Shown here: piece by piece, positions 23,911 through 37,500 of the stretch
How the letters are laid out: each line of letters opens with the position of its first letter
Position numbering within the stretch: position 1 is the stretch's first letter
Source of the DNA: Hydnum rufescens UP504
Lineage: Eukaryota > Basidiomycota > Agaricomycetes > Cantharellales > Hydnaceae
Assembly (NCBI GenBank): GCA_014904985.1
Contig: MU129023.1
Location: 58,591-122,590, forward strand
DNA length: 64,000 nucleotides
Reading direction: 5' to 3'
Notes under the pieces: generated by a model
Seen by the model: the letters and a program-made list of their open reading frames with translations, nothing else
The model's database searches: none
Told to the model about the DNA's origin: nothing
Made by a program: the position numbers and the translations under genes

Positions 23911-26900
23911 ATTCGTGATTGTTCATTTCTGGAGAGGTCGACGATGCCGAACCTGTTCCTCAGCAAGCCGTGCAGTCAACCTTGAGGCTACATCTCCACC
24001 CAGGGATATCAGTTGCTGCGAGAACATACCCATTGCGCCTGCTTGGTCCTTGGTCGCGGGCAGGGCTGATGGGGTTTCGATCTTGGTTTCGATTGAGAAC
24101 ACAGGCGCATCCGGAATTGCATTAAACTTGCAGGGGGCCCGGATCACCCGGATATAGAAATGGAACTCTAGAGGTGAACAAACCAGCCTTTTCGGCGGAG
24201 GTTTATCATTCCCAAGTCAGGTTCTGCAGCGAAGGAGCCTGATGCCGTTGCCGACATTAATGTGACATTCACTGTGACGAGGTCGAAACCACATTCTCCC
24301 ACTAGTCGAACTAAAATACCATCCGGCTGATCCTGGGTCGTACTTCGACGGCGCGCACCCCCTATCTCCCACTCTCTGTCTGATGGCTTCCCGGCATGTG
24401 TGGAAGAGGCAAGGCTTCTCATTCATCCGGGATAACGTAGAAGCATGGACAATATGTTTTTCAATGAATGACTGTTCAAGAAGTCGTGGGACTTTCACCA
24501 GCACTGACGTAGGGAATTTACTGCCTCCTAAACATTCATTATGCCCCGACTTGCAGCCTCACTCCGTTCGATTCTTTGTCGCTGTTGCTTTCTTGTTTCC
24601 TTTCGGGGCCAGGTTTCGCCGTACATAGAAGATGTCCGTACCCTCCTTGCAACCTGCTAGACTGCCGAGATTCGGCCATAGTGTAATAGGTGATAACGTT
24701 AACCGGAATCACGAATTCACATTTTCAAATGCTTGGTTTTCAAATGCCATTCACAGATAGATGCTATTTTTAATCAGGATGACCTCTTTGGGCACCACTT
24801 GCCAATCGGGCCTCATTCGAGGTCGATCATGAAACTCCCTATTATGTCTCCAACTAACAACCCCTAAGAGAGGGAGTTTTGGCGTCCTAGCATACCCTTC
24901 TCAGTTTTGTTTGGACAGAACCAGACCATGATCAGGCGTGTGACTTTGTATTGAATACCGCTTAAGCTTCAACAGCTTCTTCACTGTTAACCATTTATGG
25001 AGATGCTCTAGGAAAGGTTTAGACACCTGGAGAAGCTAACAGTCTGTAAGAGGAATGAACATGGGAGGAATTGAGGATAGGAGCAAATTTTGCAACGAAT
25101 GCGCAATTGCTATAAAAAGAGATCCAGATACAGTAGGATGTTTGAACACCTTGCATACCCACATGGGTCAAATCACGTAGCTGATAAGGCTGTGTAATAT
25201 GCCAAAATTGATTGGGCTGTAAATACTCTTTGAAAACCAAAATACAGGCTTGCAGCATTTTAAGTTTGTACTCTTCAAATCTCTCTATTCTCTCGTGGAA
25301 TCCACCAGGCATTGTCACAGACTCTCTTAGCTACCCTATGATGCCACTTTGCGTGTCCTTTGGCAGAGCATGGATTCTCCGTGGGGATGCCGAACCACGG
25401 TGCCTGAATTTTTGTAACCACCGCTATTCAAACACTTCGCCTGTTATCTATCCAGAATGGTATGCCTCACCAAAAAATTCCTTCCAGAGGGCTCATACCA
25501 TAAGTCTGCTCGATTCCAGAGATCCCCAGCAGTATTTGAGCTTGGCACCACAGTTGTTCGTTCAACTTCGTGGTGCCTGGCACCGGAAGCAAGTCCGGGC
25601 CGTCTTGCGCCTGTGCCATTTATTCGTGTCCGTATTTCTGCATTTTTGCCTCCCCCATACAAGTTCTGTTTTATGTATAAAGTCTGTGACATGATGGTTT
25701 ATGCCTCCTCTTTCCTATCTCCGGGGACCCTTGAATGTATCTGACATGTGACGTGTCCGCACTTTCCACCTCCTTCATGCTCTGCCAGCGAAGACTGGGC
25801 AGAGCCTCTAAGGGAAGACTTCGAAGACTCATGCGACACAAAGTAGACATGGACGAGAAGGACGGGGATTTTGGCTCAAAATTGCACTGCTTGGAGTAAT
25901 ACGACACTGAACAAGATAGATTGCAATGGGCTCCTCGTGCTACGAACGGGTTCGCATGGGCTGGCGTACGCGCGACACCGGCGGCGACAGCAACCCATGT
26001 GCACGCCATATGCATTGTCACGCCATTCGATACCCCAAACTCTCGTATGTTGAGAGAACAGTTCAGGGCCACACACTGTGAGAATTTGTACATTACATGT
26101 GTACTTTCCCTGAGAGGGGACAACTGTTCAAATCCAATTGGCGCTGGCAGGCACCTGAGCCCTGTATCTATCCTCCGTAGCTTGTGGTTGAGTTCAGCCA
26201 TTAGAGTCAGTGGTGCCATAGACCCAAGGTGATTAGATGATTGGATTGGGGGACAATCGATGTAAGCTGTCATGCAATCCACGCCTCCAAATCAAATTTC
26301 CCCCTAGAACCCTCGGTCCCTGGTTTTCTCCTGACGCTGTTTCTCGAAGATTGATTACTGTATGAGCAAGATAATGGGCTAACCCCCAGCTCAGTTTCTC
26401 AGCAGGTGGGGCCCTAGACGCCAGGCGCTGGCTCGTCACGCTCGCCTGAAAATCGCTTGAGACTTAAGGGCTGCTTGTGTTCCTGGCCAGAGGTGGAGGT
26501 GGCGTGCATCATGTCCAGGGGATGAATGACCGCATGGTGAGGTCGATATCTCTACTGAGTTTCGAGTATCGTATTCTCCTATCGGTGCTCCTCCGGGAGC
26601 TTGCTTAACCGAGTTCTCGGCTTTGTCCGCCTTACGTCACCTGCATCGAGGTAGCCTTGAGGCGTCTGGTGCACCTGATTAAACCATCTTCGAGGCGATG
26701 TTGAGTATTGCGATGCACCGCACAACAATGTTTGGGCAGTATTTCCAATCCCACATCCGACCAGAGTCACCTCTACTCTCCCCGTGATTTCTCGTAACAT
26801 AAGCTGGCTCCTCCGGAGATGGAGTATATCGTTCACCGCTCCATCTATCTCCGATCCAGGATCTTCGTCGCTTCTAACCTATTTATCTGGCCCACTCGGC

Positions 26901-26986
26901 TGGGGGAATCTCTTAATATTTTTTCACTCCCCAACAACTTTTCTCTCCCCCCCTCCCGGCTTTCCAACTTTTCATGAGCCCGGACG
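23911..26986. other. Intergenic or weakly coding region
   Basis: No gene can be supported. The minus frame 23923-24147 (75 codons) may be the first exon of the antiporter. A minus frame at 25019-25318 starts MTMPGGFHERIERFEEYKLK and looks protein-like. Opposed frames of 100-200 codons cover 25671-26282 on both strands. None shows a known motif. The last few hundred bases are the promoter of the DUF6534 gene, with CT-rich runs at about 26945-26960. Confidence 0.35.
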
Positions 26987-29155
26987 ATGTCTGACGGATT
27001 GCAGAACGTTTTTGGGGGAGGATTAACTGGTGTCGTTTTGACTTCTGCGTGCGTGTTTCCCCGCCCCGCTCGCCTGTTAATGTACTGTTCCTTACTCCTT
27101 ACTCCCGGACCAGAATATTTGGCGTGATCACCACTCAGTCTTTTGCATATTATCGTTCTTTCCCTCAGGATCCGCTGTACATCAAATCCGTTGTGAGTAT
27201 CATACTCATAATCGCACAACGACTGGGCATTGGTTGACAACGGGAGCGACTTGTTAGATCGCTTTCTTGTGGTACGGTCCCTTATCTTGACAGATGTGAC
27301 GTGACTGAATACCTATTACTGTAATAGGTTGCTTCAAGGATTTCAATTGTGAGCCAATTGATATTTCCTGGCTTGGAACTAATTACAAATCGCTCTTTTA
27401 GGGGATGTCTCGTGAAGGCGTTGTACACATATCTACTGTGGAACTACGGTCACTCTGAATTTCTAGCCTTGGCTATTTGGTAGGTCTTATATTCTGGTGT
27501 TGCCCCATTGCCCCTCTTGCTCAGCTTGGATGTTTCGTAATCATAGGGAAGGCTCAGTGTACCAAACGACTACGGTGGGCTCATTGGTTTGCCCACCCCT
27601 GACAGCAAACAAACCTAGCTACATGTTTTAGGTTGTGGCGGCGACCACAGTTCAATTATTCTTCGCATACCGAGTGCATACCCGTACGTACTTTCCGAAA
27701 AAAAGAATATATATTATTAACCCGGCTGATTGGGGATGCCATACACCCAGTCAGCCCAACCCGATGGATTGGCTTCGTCATAGTAAGTCTCTTAGGATCT
27801 CTTTGGTGCGAAGCATCAGTGGGCCTAACATGCTGGCTCTCAATCAGCAGGCATTAATATTGATCCATTTTGGTATATTCGGCTTATTCTGTTGCTTTCT
27901 TCATTCTCAACATGTTCAATTTCATTTAGGCTTCGGTGTCGGTATGTATCGCCCTTAATTTCGTATATAAGATTACGAATCCTAATCCTTCATGCCCTCA
28001 CCCACAGCATCCTCTGCCAGAGCGTGAGCGAAACTGCCCTCGTTGATCAAGAACGTAATTAAAATTTCAATATCCCCCAGTTATATCCTCGGAACTCTTT
28101 TCGGTATCGCCGTTGAAGAGAAGTGGCTCATAGCGACGTGGCTTGGATCTGAGGTCGGTCGTTGAACGTCATGCTAGACCTAGATACCCCTGGGTTCTGA
28201 TGCGCCCCTCAAATTACAGGTTGTTACCGACCTGGCTTTGGCAGCTTCCATGACCATTCTCCTTCGCAAGCAAAGAACGGGCTTCAAGCGGTAAGCGGAC
28301 TATACTCGAGACGTTGTCTTTGCGCCGCTCATTATATGATACCCGACGTCTACAGGACAGACAATGCGCTCAATAAGTTGGTGATTTATACCATCAATAC
28401 CGGGACCATCACTAGGTTCGACCTTGTTTTCCGACGTTCGGCTTGTACTCTGTTAAATTCCGTTCCAATATAGCGTCGTCGCCGTAATCGTGCTCGTTAC
28501 AGTAAGCGTGTTAAAGGCACCGCACATTTCTTGCACGAATTCTTAACTCTTGATTCTTGTCGTATGCAGTTCGTTGTCGCCGGGTTTCATTTTAGTGGGT
28601 TATTTCCTTTGTCACATCCCTCGATAGGAACTGATCCAATCGACCCGTTGTGCGGCCTCCAGTCGTTCTAAGCTTCGGGATTGTAAGTGTGTAAATGATT
28701 CCGTATGAATAATGTCCTGACGGTCATTGTTTTTTCTGTTATAGCCTTTAGGGGGAATCTACACCGTGACGATGCTCGCAAAGTGAGTTCCAACCCCCAT
28801 TTGCCCATTTTCCTACTGATGGATGTTTGCCTGAATAGTCTTCACTCGAGGCTGACAATCCGTGGATATCTCGCCCCGAGGTCGTCCACAAGCGCTCACC
28901 AACTCCAGATCGCCAAGATCAGAATGCAGTTCGAGGTGTGTACAATGGCTAACCCTGCCTAACTGACTTACAGCTTACGAACCTACCTATACTTAGAAGG
29001 ACGGGTTGGTTAACGGGCCGAGAATGTTCACCCCAGTGCATTTTCCACCCAATGATCCAAATTCCAGCAATAGCGACATCAGCTGCCACAATGAGGCGTT
29101 CACCGTGGACGAGTACACGTACACTATCAGCAACATTCACATCCATTACCTATGA
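26987..29155 (+). CDS. DUF6534 membrane protein, gene 1
   Basis: An integral membrane protein of the Agaricomycete DUF6534 family, function unknown. Start MSDGLQNVFGGGLTGVVLTSA at 26987, then an exon IFGVITTQSFAYYRSFPQDP, then KALYTYLLWNYGHSEFLALAIW, then VVAATTVQLFFAYRVHT. The DUF6534 domain follows: VVTDLALAASMTILLRKQ-RTGFKR, TDNALNKLVIYTINTGTITS and PLGGIYTVTMLANLHSRLTIRG. The last exon ends NIHIHYL, stop 29153-29155. The gene has many introns, including one splitting MLA-N. It is more diverged from the other four copies in the window than they are from each other. Exon limits in 27240-27420 and 28440-28700 are uncertain. Confidence 0.8.
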
Positions 29156-29765
29156 CCTTTCCCCCTCTTCGTCGCTTCTGTTTCTCCGTTTCCCTCCCCT
29201 CTTTGGTTCTTCCTTCGCCCCGGTTTTCGATATTTGCACTCACATCCCCCAACATTCATGCATCCCTTAGCTTGGTTGACAGGATAACTTATCTCACGTT
29301 GATTGAGTCTCAACTATTTGCTATGTTCATTTCTATTCTTGCCCTCTTCACTCTCTGTAGCTTTCAATTAACTCATGGACAGAAAACCCCTGTACTATAA
29401 CCTTTGACCCCGCTATTTTTCCCTCGAATACCATCGGTCCTTTGTTTTTTCTCGTGTGATCTGTGTTCGGTCGATCCACCGTATCGTATGATGCTTAAGT
29501 CCACTGGTATTTTCATGTGGTATCAACGCGACACTCGTCCGCCTAATGCTCTGACATCCTATCTCGCTATCCCACCCTTGAAAAAAACTTTTTCAATAGC
29601 CGCTGACTGCAGAAATCGTGGATGATAATATTAATCTAGCCTCGTAATCGAGTCGGACTCCCCATGCTCACGGATCTTTTATCGTCATTACAAGGAATCA
29701 CAGCCAAAGACGGGCACCACCACGTATCTCCGCAGCTCTCCTAGTATACCTGTTTGTGGGAACCG
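29156..29765. other. Intergenic
   Basis: T/C-rich sequence downstream of the DUF6534 gene. No coding or structural feature recognised. Confidence 0.5.
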
Positions 29766-31142
29766 TATTAGCTAGAGAGACATTAGGCATAGTTTGCTTA
29801 CTGCACTGATCTGAGTAATATATCCGGTTGAAGTCAAGTCAGAGATATGTTCGCGAGGATGCGTGCTCCCCACTAACGGCAGTACCCCGTGGCCCAGCAA
29901 ATTTTGCTTGGATCCCCCCCACCCTTCTTCGACTCGATGGACCCCCCCCATTAATCATTTTTGGCACTTCAAGTCGTTCAAGTGGCAAGGTGTTGCGTGA
30001 GTACCAGTGCTGGTTGTGGCACTTAGCCAACACCGTGCCACTTGTACGACATGAACAGTGGGGGGTTGTAGGTCAGAAGAAGGGACCGGGGCCCCACTCG
30101 AATTTGCACGACTGGGGATAACTGTCCATCGTAAGGTGGGGGGGGGGCACCCCCGCTCATATTATATACGTGAAAAAGATAGTCTTGGCTATGCATGTGC
30201 TCAGAAGCAGCTCTTCATTCTCATTAGTATGAAGGAAAATCCGACACAAGATCAAAACTGACAACCGGGATATGCGTGATCTTCCTTGGTTTCTCGACTT
30301 GATTCTCACCCGATCTTCCTCTCGATCTCTATTTGATGAAATACTCACGCAAGATCAGTCCTTGTTGAGAGGAAACTGTTTGCATGTATTTACATCGAAT
30401 CGCTTTCTGCTCTAGTCGCAGCCGTAGCCCGTCTTTCAACAGTCCTCGGTCTCGGTCCCCGCTGTATTAGCTAGAGACATTAGGCATAGTTTGCTTACTG
30501 CACTGATCAGTGTAATATATCTGGTTGAAGTCAAGCCAGAGCTATGTTCCCGAGGATGCATACTCCCGCTAATGGCAGTACCCGCGGCCAGCAAATTCTG
30601 CGGAGATCCCCCCACCCTTCTTCGACTCCGACATCAGGAAACTTGACCAGAGGTTTGCGGGTTTTTGGGGTTTTCTGAGGTTCAGAGCATTCAGACCTCA
30701 AAAAAGGAGCTAAAACCAACCAAACCTCTTGGTCGAGTTTGCTGATGAGTCGATGGACCCCCCATTAAGCAATTTTGGCACTTCAAGTCGTACAAGTGGC
30801 AAAATGTTGGCTTAGCGGGGGGTTGCACGTCAGAAGAAGGGACCGGTATCCCACTCGAATTTTCACCACCGGGGGGGGGGGGGGTGACTGTCCATCATTA
30901 AGGTGGGGGGCACCCCCGCTCGTACATATACCTGAAAAGATAGTCTTGGCTGTGCATGTGTTCAGAAGCATTGACAGCTCTTCATTCTCATTATGAGAGA
31001 AAATCCGACAAGATCAAAACTGGGAACTGGGATATGCGTGATCTTCCTTGGTTCTCGACTTGATTCTCACCCGATCTCCCTCTCGATTTCTATTTGATGA
31101 CATACTCACATGAGAGTCGGTCCTCGGTCTCGGTCCCCGCTG
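29766..31142 (+). repeat. Tandem duplication, two units of about 0.69 kb
   Basis: Unit 1 is 29766-30464 and unit 2 is 30465-31142. Both start TATTAGCTAGAGA and end GGTCTCGGTCCCCGCTG, and they abut exactly. They differ by substitutions, small indels and a 122-bp insertion present only in unit 2. Since unit 2 is shorter overall, it also has compensating deletions. No frame is conserved between units. A run of 17 G lies in unit 2 near 30870-30888. Confidence 0.9.
30629..30750. mobile_element. Small foldback element inside duplicated unit 2
   Basis: Absent from unit 1 of the tandem duplication, so it is an insertion. Its ends are imperfect inverted repeats of about 30 bp: CGACATCAGGAAACTTGACC at the left, and on the opposite strand CGACTCATCAGCAAACTCGA at the right. 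The middle also contains an inverted pair (TGAGGTTCAGAGCATTCAGACCTCA). Target duplication is not clear; TC is possible. Confidence 0.7.
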
Positions 31143-32395
31143 CATTCATACCTCTGGATTTGGGTGTTGTTCCTGACCCGAAAGTCACCCACTGAACGGC
31201 ACGATTGACATCGCTCATTCTCCTTTTGAATAATTGGTCGCGGCTTCCCGGTTCGAGGAGGATTCGCAAGATTATTGCTAGCGGTTTGGTCCAAGCGGTT
31301 CTGTTGCAATAGAACTAGAACCTGGAAGGTCCGTCGTCGAAGTCTCGAAGATGGTGGTTGATTGGGAAAATGGGCGAGGGTAGTGTGGATACACTAATAT
31401 AATGTAATATCCGCCACAATTTTGTAATGTGCCGAGTTCTCCAGCAATTATATGTATCGCTCATTGGTGCGTCCGAGAGGAGCGGAGTCGGGGTGAGACT
31501 AGTCACGAAAGGGTCCGAATTAGTACAGAAGAATCTCACGGCTTTCTTGGGAAGGGGACTCCGGATCCATCTGCTAGCTGTGTCTGCTCAAAGAAAATAA
31601 GAATCTGATAGATCTGAGCCACTGCCCTGTGATCATCTCTTGGAGCGATCAAGCATTGTGTTGAAGGTAAATTAGATGCTGAATGCGGTGCTGCACAGCC
31701 GTGTAATCGGTGATGACAAGCGCCAATCCTTGACTCCCAAATCGGGTCTCCCCGGTCCGCGATCCGACCTTTTCAGTTACAATTTTGTCTGATACTGTAA
31801 ATACCATGATGCACAGCCTCCCAGATAATGATGATCATAATTATCTTGAATAAATGTATACCGGCGGACCATTGGCCGAACGTCCGGTCACATCTAAGAC
31901 ATCGCAAGTGTAAAGGGGCTGCCGTGGCACTGAACAGAATTAGGGCAGATCCGGAGACAGCCGGAGGCAGCCTTCAAGTCTCCAAGCCCTACCTACACGC
32001 AACCGGTCTGACATGCTTGCCACACCTCCAGAGCTAATAGAGTTCGCTGGGAAGGTGCGTAGTGAGAATGCGGCGTGAAGTCCACCGGACTGGTGCTCTC
32101 ACAGTCATGAATACACGGCCTTCTCTTATGTAAACATAAGAGGGATCGTAGCAGAGTCGTAGCAGTGGGGAATCACTCTTTATATTTCCTCGTTAATTCT
32201 GTCCTTCTCGATGGTAGACAATGGCGGGGTAATGTGGGAAACGGTCGGAATGTGTCGCGCCGCCCAAGATCAAAGCAACCGAATTAGACCCATACTGACA
32301 CTGCATTCAATGTAGCTCTAATCCATTGAGTTGACAATGACCTGAGGCTTCTAATCCCCCCCAGCTCCGCCCTCTCTACCTTCATCGTGGAGATA
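31143..32395. other. Intergenic, upstream of DUF6534 gene 2
   Basis: No coding signal. CTCTTATG-TAAA-CATAAGAG at 32123-32142 is a perfect 8-bp hairpin about 250 bp upstream of the DUF6534 start. Confidence 0.5.
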
Positions 32396-34620
32396 ATGGA
32401 GGGTCCCCTACTCGACATTTTTAGTGGCTCATTCGTTGGTAACCTCCTCACTGCTGTGTCGGTCTCCTTCAGCTGTAAGGATGGTCGCGAAAGCTGACCT
32501 TGCGTCGTCAGATGCTTTGGTGTCCTCACTATCCAGACCTCTACCTATTATCGTGCCTTCCCAGATGACGGAAGGACAGTGAAACTAGTGGTACGCCTGT
32601 CCGTATTCCTTTGAAATGCACATTCATCGCTGATTATCTTGTCCTTTCTCAGGTGGGCTTTTTATGGTGAGTATCGCACGCACTTATCTTGGGACGCGTA
32701 TCCCTCATCTTCCATTGTAAAGGATTTTGGAAGCTTTTCAACTGTTGGTGTCCTCTTTTCTGTCCCCTTCAACTGTTGCTAGGACTGACTGCGGAGGCTT
32801 GCTGGTGTCCGACAATGCATGCACGTTATACAGTACCTGTGTTACCCAGTCCTTATATTGGTGGTTTGTCCAAGATTACTATAATCCTTCGGCTTTACAA
32901 CGGGCGACATGGTGCGTATGCCACCCGTCAGGGCGTTGACCGTTCCTCTCCCTAGTACCAACTCCCTGTGCTCATGAACCCATTCTAGGCAATTCACAAC
33001 ATTTCAAATCAGTGCGGTGTGTACATTGAGTCGGTTCTTCTTGTTCATGCCCTTATCTTGACTTGGGCGCTCTCTACTTCTAGGCTTGTGCATCAGTCGT
33101 TGTGCAGACATTCTTTGCCCATCGGGTCTATTCTCGTAGGTCTTGCCACATATCCTCACTGGAGAACCATCACATTAATAATTCCTCTTGATTGGTATAG
33201 TGAGTGCCAATCTCTATCTAGGAGGGTTCGTGGTATGTTTTAGCCCTGATGCCTTTAAGAGATCAGTCTGAAAGTTATGCCCTGTGACTTTGTAGCAAGT
33301 CCTTGTGTTAGTTCAGTTCGGTCAGTCTTGCCCGATTACCATCGCTGTGCGATGTACTCACCCTCTCTTATTCCTGCTGCGCTCTAGGATTCGGTGCCGG
33401 TTAGTACTCATCTTCGCACGTCTTATGGACTGTTACTTATCGTATTCCGAATCGACGTTTTGGCGTGTTGCAGCAAGTGCCGTCAGATCGTATGCATCCC
33501 CGTATTCTCTTCGGTGGCGAGGCTACCGCTAACAACTTGGTCGTTTAATTTGGTCGTATCTCTCACCGTTGCAGGAACATGATACCGACTTCAAGGTGAT
33601 AACTCCATGGGTCCCCGTGTCATGGCTCACTATTCAAGTGCGTCTTTCCCACAGTACAGTATCTGTCCTTGTTTCTGACACACTCACTCTTGGCTTCGCT
33701 GATATATGTAATGTGGATGTGTGCTTTCAGGCTGCCGCAGATATTGTGATTGCGATATGCATGTGTCTTTTACTGCATCGTCGGCGGACTGGGTTCCAGA
33801 AGTGTGTACCCTGATAACATTTTCATTCATCTGCAAATATCTGATTAATGGTCTCACGCGCCGTTGCGTGGCACAGAACCGATTCAATGATCACGCATAT
33901 GATATTGTACACCATGGGTACCGGCTTGGCCACTAGCGTTCTCTCGTGCCTCGCTCTTTTGCTGGTGCGTTTCCGCAGTTTCCTTCCGTTTTTTTTTTAG
34001 TATGATAATCCCGGTGCTGAACTAATTTATGGAGACAGTTCGCCAGATTTCAGCTCCGTTATAGCGTGGTAAGTTACACTCTCACTGCTCATTCTCGAAT
34101 GAGCATATTTTCTATGGTGTGCAAGACTAAATTAATTAATTCCTTGATCCTGTTCTAGCCGCTAGGCGGGTTCTATTCCATCACCATGCTCGCCAAGTAC
34201 GTCCCTCCAATATGCGTCCGTTGCTGAACAATTTAATTCTATGCTTGACACGCCTTTGCAGTTTGCACATGCGAAAGGCACTCCGGGCGAGGCTTGATAC
34301 ACCCAGCCTCCTTGAAGTAATTAGCGCCTCGATCAAAAAGAGAGTACGTCTGAATGTGAGGGATCGTGGGAATGTACGTCTCTAATGCATATACACCTTG
34401 ACCTCCGTGATTGTCATGTCGGGGGGATGAGATCATGCCAACTGACACTCATCGGGACTTTTTTTTTCTGTTTTTCTAGAACGAGATGTTTCAGGCTGCA
34501 AGAATGAATATGGCCAGAGGGGTGCAATGCGATGATGAAGACATAACCGATGGTTCGTATTGGATGATATCTGCCTTGGCCATGCTGTTCAATGATCCAT
34601 TTTTTTGTTGCCGTGGTTAG
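32396..34620 (+). CDS. DUF6534 membrane protein, gene 2
   Basis: Start MEGPLLDIFSGSFVGNLLTA at 32396. Exons then give CFGVLTIQTSTYYRAFPDDG, VGFLWILEAFQLL, TCVTQSLYWWFVQDYYNPSA, ACASVVVQTFFAHRVYS and LSANLYLGGFVV. QVLVLVQFG, AAADIVIAICMCLLLHRRRT-GFQK, TDSMITRMILYTMGTGLATS, PLGGFYSITMLAK and LHMRKALRARLDTPSLLEVI follow. The order of membrane helices is that of DUF6534 proteins. Predicted stop 34618-34620. It aligns along its length with genes 3-5, on the opposite strand. Compared with gene 3 its reading frame ends earlier because of an indel near a T7 run at 34600. Function unknown. Confidence 0.8.
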
Positions 34621-35361
34621 TCTCATCAGAATAGTGATACAAAAGTTCGGTTCACTGTGGTTCAGAGCCCTGTTTGGGGAGGGGGGAGGGGGGAGGAACC
34701 TGAACCCGAAGCCAAGGTTCCCAATGACTAAGGGTTCCGGTTTGGATGTTTATGTTGTGTGTTGCGGCCCTGAGAGAACCCCCCTAATTACTCGCTCTCG
34801 CTTCCAATGTCTTGATCCCCATCTCTTCTCCCATTACTATAATTGCCCTACGGGCCTCGTGTTCCGCTGTTGTATTGACTCCACGTTTTCTTATTTATTA
34901 ACATGCCTCATGCCTCCTGCGTGCGAGTTCAATTTCACGCTCTTCATTGATACCTGGAAACATAACCACAACTGTCGTTAAAAGGATACAGACGCATGTA
35001 CAATACATCAATGATGAGTGACAGCCCGATAGAGGGGTGGATGAAAGATGGGAAGAAGGGGGGGAATGAGTATGCGATGATGCTTTGATGAGTAAGATTA
35101 TACAGAGATTGGGGGCTTCGGACACTAGACCATCCGTCTTCCCCTAGCTAGAGAGGTGCATCGAAACCAGCGAGAAATAGAGATGCCAGGAGGAAAGTGA
35201 GAAAAAAACAGAGGAAAGGAAAACACGAGAGAAACCCCAGGTTGGTATGCCAGATAGAGAATTGAAAGACCAAACTATTAATATTAACAGGGGAAAAAAA
35301 GACGATTAGACCCATTTTGGTAGATCCAAAGGTACCCTTAAGGTCCGGCTGGAAGACGACC
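34621..35361. other. Intergenic between convergent genes
   Basis: Contains sequence homologous to the 3' part of the DUF6534 copies just after the stop (GTTAGTCTCATCAGAATAGTG). No other feature recognised. Confidence 0.45.
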
Positions 35362-37500
35362 TCAGGCCCATTCACCGCTTTCCCACACGCGACCATGTTC
35401 GTCACCGTCCCACCTCCTCGAGCCCACGTCCCATTCAACGACGCTCCTATTGGTGCCCACATACATGAATCGACCCGTAGGATCAAAACATAGGCCAGAG
35501 AGATGTATATTGGGATTGCAGCGGCTTAGAATGTCGTAGTCCGATATCGTTGGTTCTGGTGGCCCACAGACTACAAGAGGAGTCTCATAAGAGGGGGTGA
35601 TACTCGGCCGATGTCGATGTACAGTGCGAATACTGTCGCTATCGTTATCGTCGCCATCATCATCGCGATATCTGAGATGGACGTCCTCGTCCACGTCTAA
35701 CATCATCGCGCGCCTGCTACTCGGCATCGGCCCACCCTCGCCGTTCCTGAAGGCATATCCAAGATGACTGCCTACCTCAGGAAGTGACGGCAGGGCGCTG
35801 GAGGGTCGAAGCGAGGGAGAGGCAGGGGGGGAAGACGATGGAGTACACCATGGCGCATCGGCAATCCGCATTGGAGGGAAATTTTCTGTTGCATTGGAAC
35901 GATGGGGGTGAGTTTCGTGATCTGAGGGAGACTTTTCGGATAGCACGGGAGCCGGATCGGCCCCGAGCTGAATAATAGGTGGAGGCGGAGGTGGGGGTAG
36001 CCGCGGGACTCGGATAACACTATGCGTATTGAAAGTCTTGGCGTCAACAATGTGTACATTATTGATATGCTAGATTGGAACGAATGCAGTTTGATAAATG
36101 GGCCACTGAACGGTGCATAACGAAAAGCGTCACCTCTGTGAAGACTAAAATTTCTCGGCCGTCATCCCCCAGAGCAGCGCCTTTCGGGCTGAATTAATGC
36201 TCCGGACCCCAGTAGATACAATGGGGTCTGTGTGTTCAAGATGAAAAGCTGCGGGGGAAGGACGTAGTTGGGGCCGAAGCGGTGGCATCCAATAGTAACC
36301 ACCATCTCGCCCGATGGTGTACGGGGAACGTCGTTTGTATTTGATCGCTTCTTGAGAATGAAATTTTGCGACTGGGACTGACGATCGAATATCCCAGACG
36401 ATCGCAGAACCGCACTGCGACGCGATGGCAAATTTGAGCCCGTCTGAAGACCATGCAGTGGAGAATCCGGCATCCTCAGCGCCTGAAGAAACACAAGTGT
36501 TTAAACCAAGCCGAACAATCCAGCTCCAGCGATCCGCACCTTTGTATGTGGCCACCGGTTCAAAAGTTACAGTATCCCCGCCACGAACGTCATATAGGAA
36601 CACTTCATCTGTGTCTCCAACAGCTACCATGGTCCTTCCATCGGGTGAAAGCGAGGCTGACCGGATCCCTCAAATATCAGCATGACAATTCACGGAGGAA
36701 GAAAGACCCTCACAATGATTGACACATGTCTTCATCTGGACTCCCCCCGCTTTACTGAGTCCTGGTATCACCTTGTCCGTGTCCGGACATTCGAGATCCA
36801 TTGTAATATTGAAGACTCGCAAGGAGCGGTCATTATTACTGATGAAGAGCCTGGGATTTAGTGGCGCCGTGTATCCAACGCCGTCGTAGGCCGATCCATA
36901 GGGGTTTGGAGAGAGCGTCAGATTGGTGATAAACATAGAATTGTTAATCGATCCCCGGATGAGAGTGGAAAGTTTCCATGGGCCGCGTTCCGGAGCAGAG
37001 GATAGCGATGAAATGGGCGTAATGTATATCTGGGCTTGCTGCCCTCCTGCTGCTATGAGCCCCGATCTGCCAGGAGAAAATAAGCTCAATAATGCGATGA
37101 CTCGAGTCGCTAAATTAGCGCACTCACCCCGAGGCCACGCAAGTAGGTGTGAATCCAATACTAGGGAGACGTCTCTCATGCTAACAAGGGAAGAGGATAG
37201 GGCGGATCAGTGGACAGCACATGCGAGCGTACATGAGGTAGGCATCCACGCACCTCGTGCTTGTTAGTAACATTTCTAGTTGCAAGTCCAGCATTTGTCG
37301 CATAGGCAATTTGGCCTCTGTCTGGACATACAATCAAATCCCGAAGTTGTGGGTGGTCGATGTGAATGTTTGCTGGAGCATTATTTGTTGGTTCGAAAGC
37401 TAGCGGCGTACTGTGAGGGCGTTATTGATATCAGAGGATGCCAGTAAGTCAAGAGCAACATTTAATGCACACATAATACCAATTGTCATAATTGAAGTCC
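35362..37500 (-). CDS. WD40 protein of the DUF2415 type
   Basis: A beta-propeller protein related to uncharacterised fungal WD proteins with a DUF2415 segment. The 5' exons near 37270-37410 read HIDHPQLRDLIVCPDRGQIA and AYATNAGLATRNV. The exon 37179-36670 has GRSGLIAAGGQQAQIYITPI and FISNNDRSLRVFNITM. The next has LSPDGRTMVAVGDTDEVFLY, DAGFSTAWSSDGLKFAIAS and GSAIVWDIRS, each a WD-repeat-like blade. NNVHIVDAKTF then follows with a low-complexity Pro/Ser linker. The last exon (to 35362) ends with an acidic DVDEDVHLRYRDDDGDD and a final blade (LCFDPTGRFMYVGTNRSVVE). The start is not fixed; it is probably 37400-37560. Confidence 0.75.

Noticed and set aside
25671..26282. 203-codon minus-strand gene
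   Set aside because: An equally open plus-strand frame covers the same bases and neither shows a domain. The chance of a real gene is low without transcripts.
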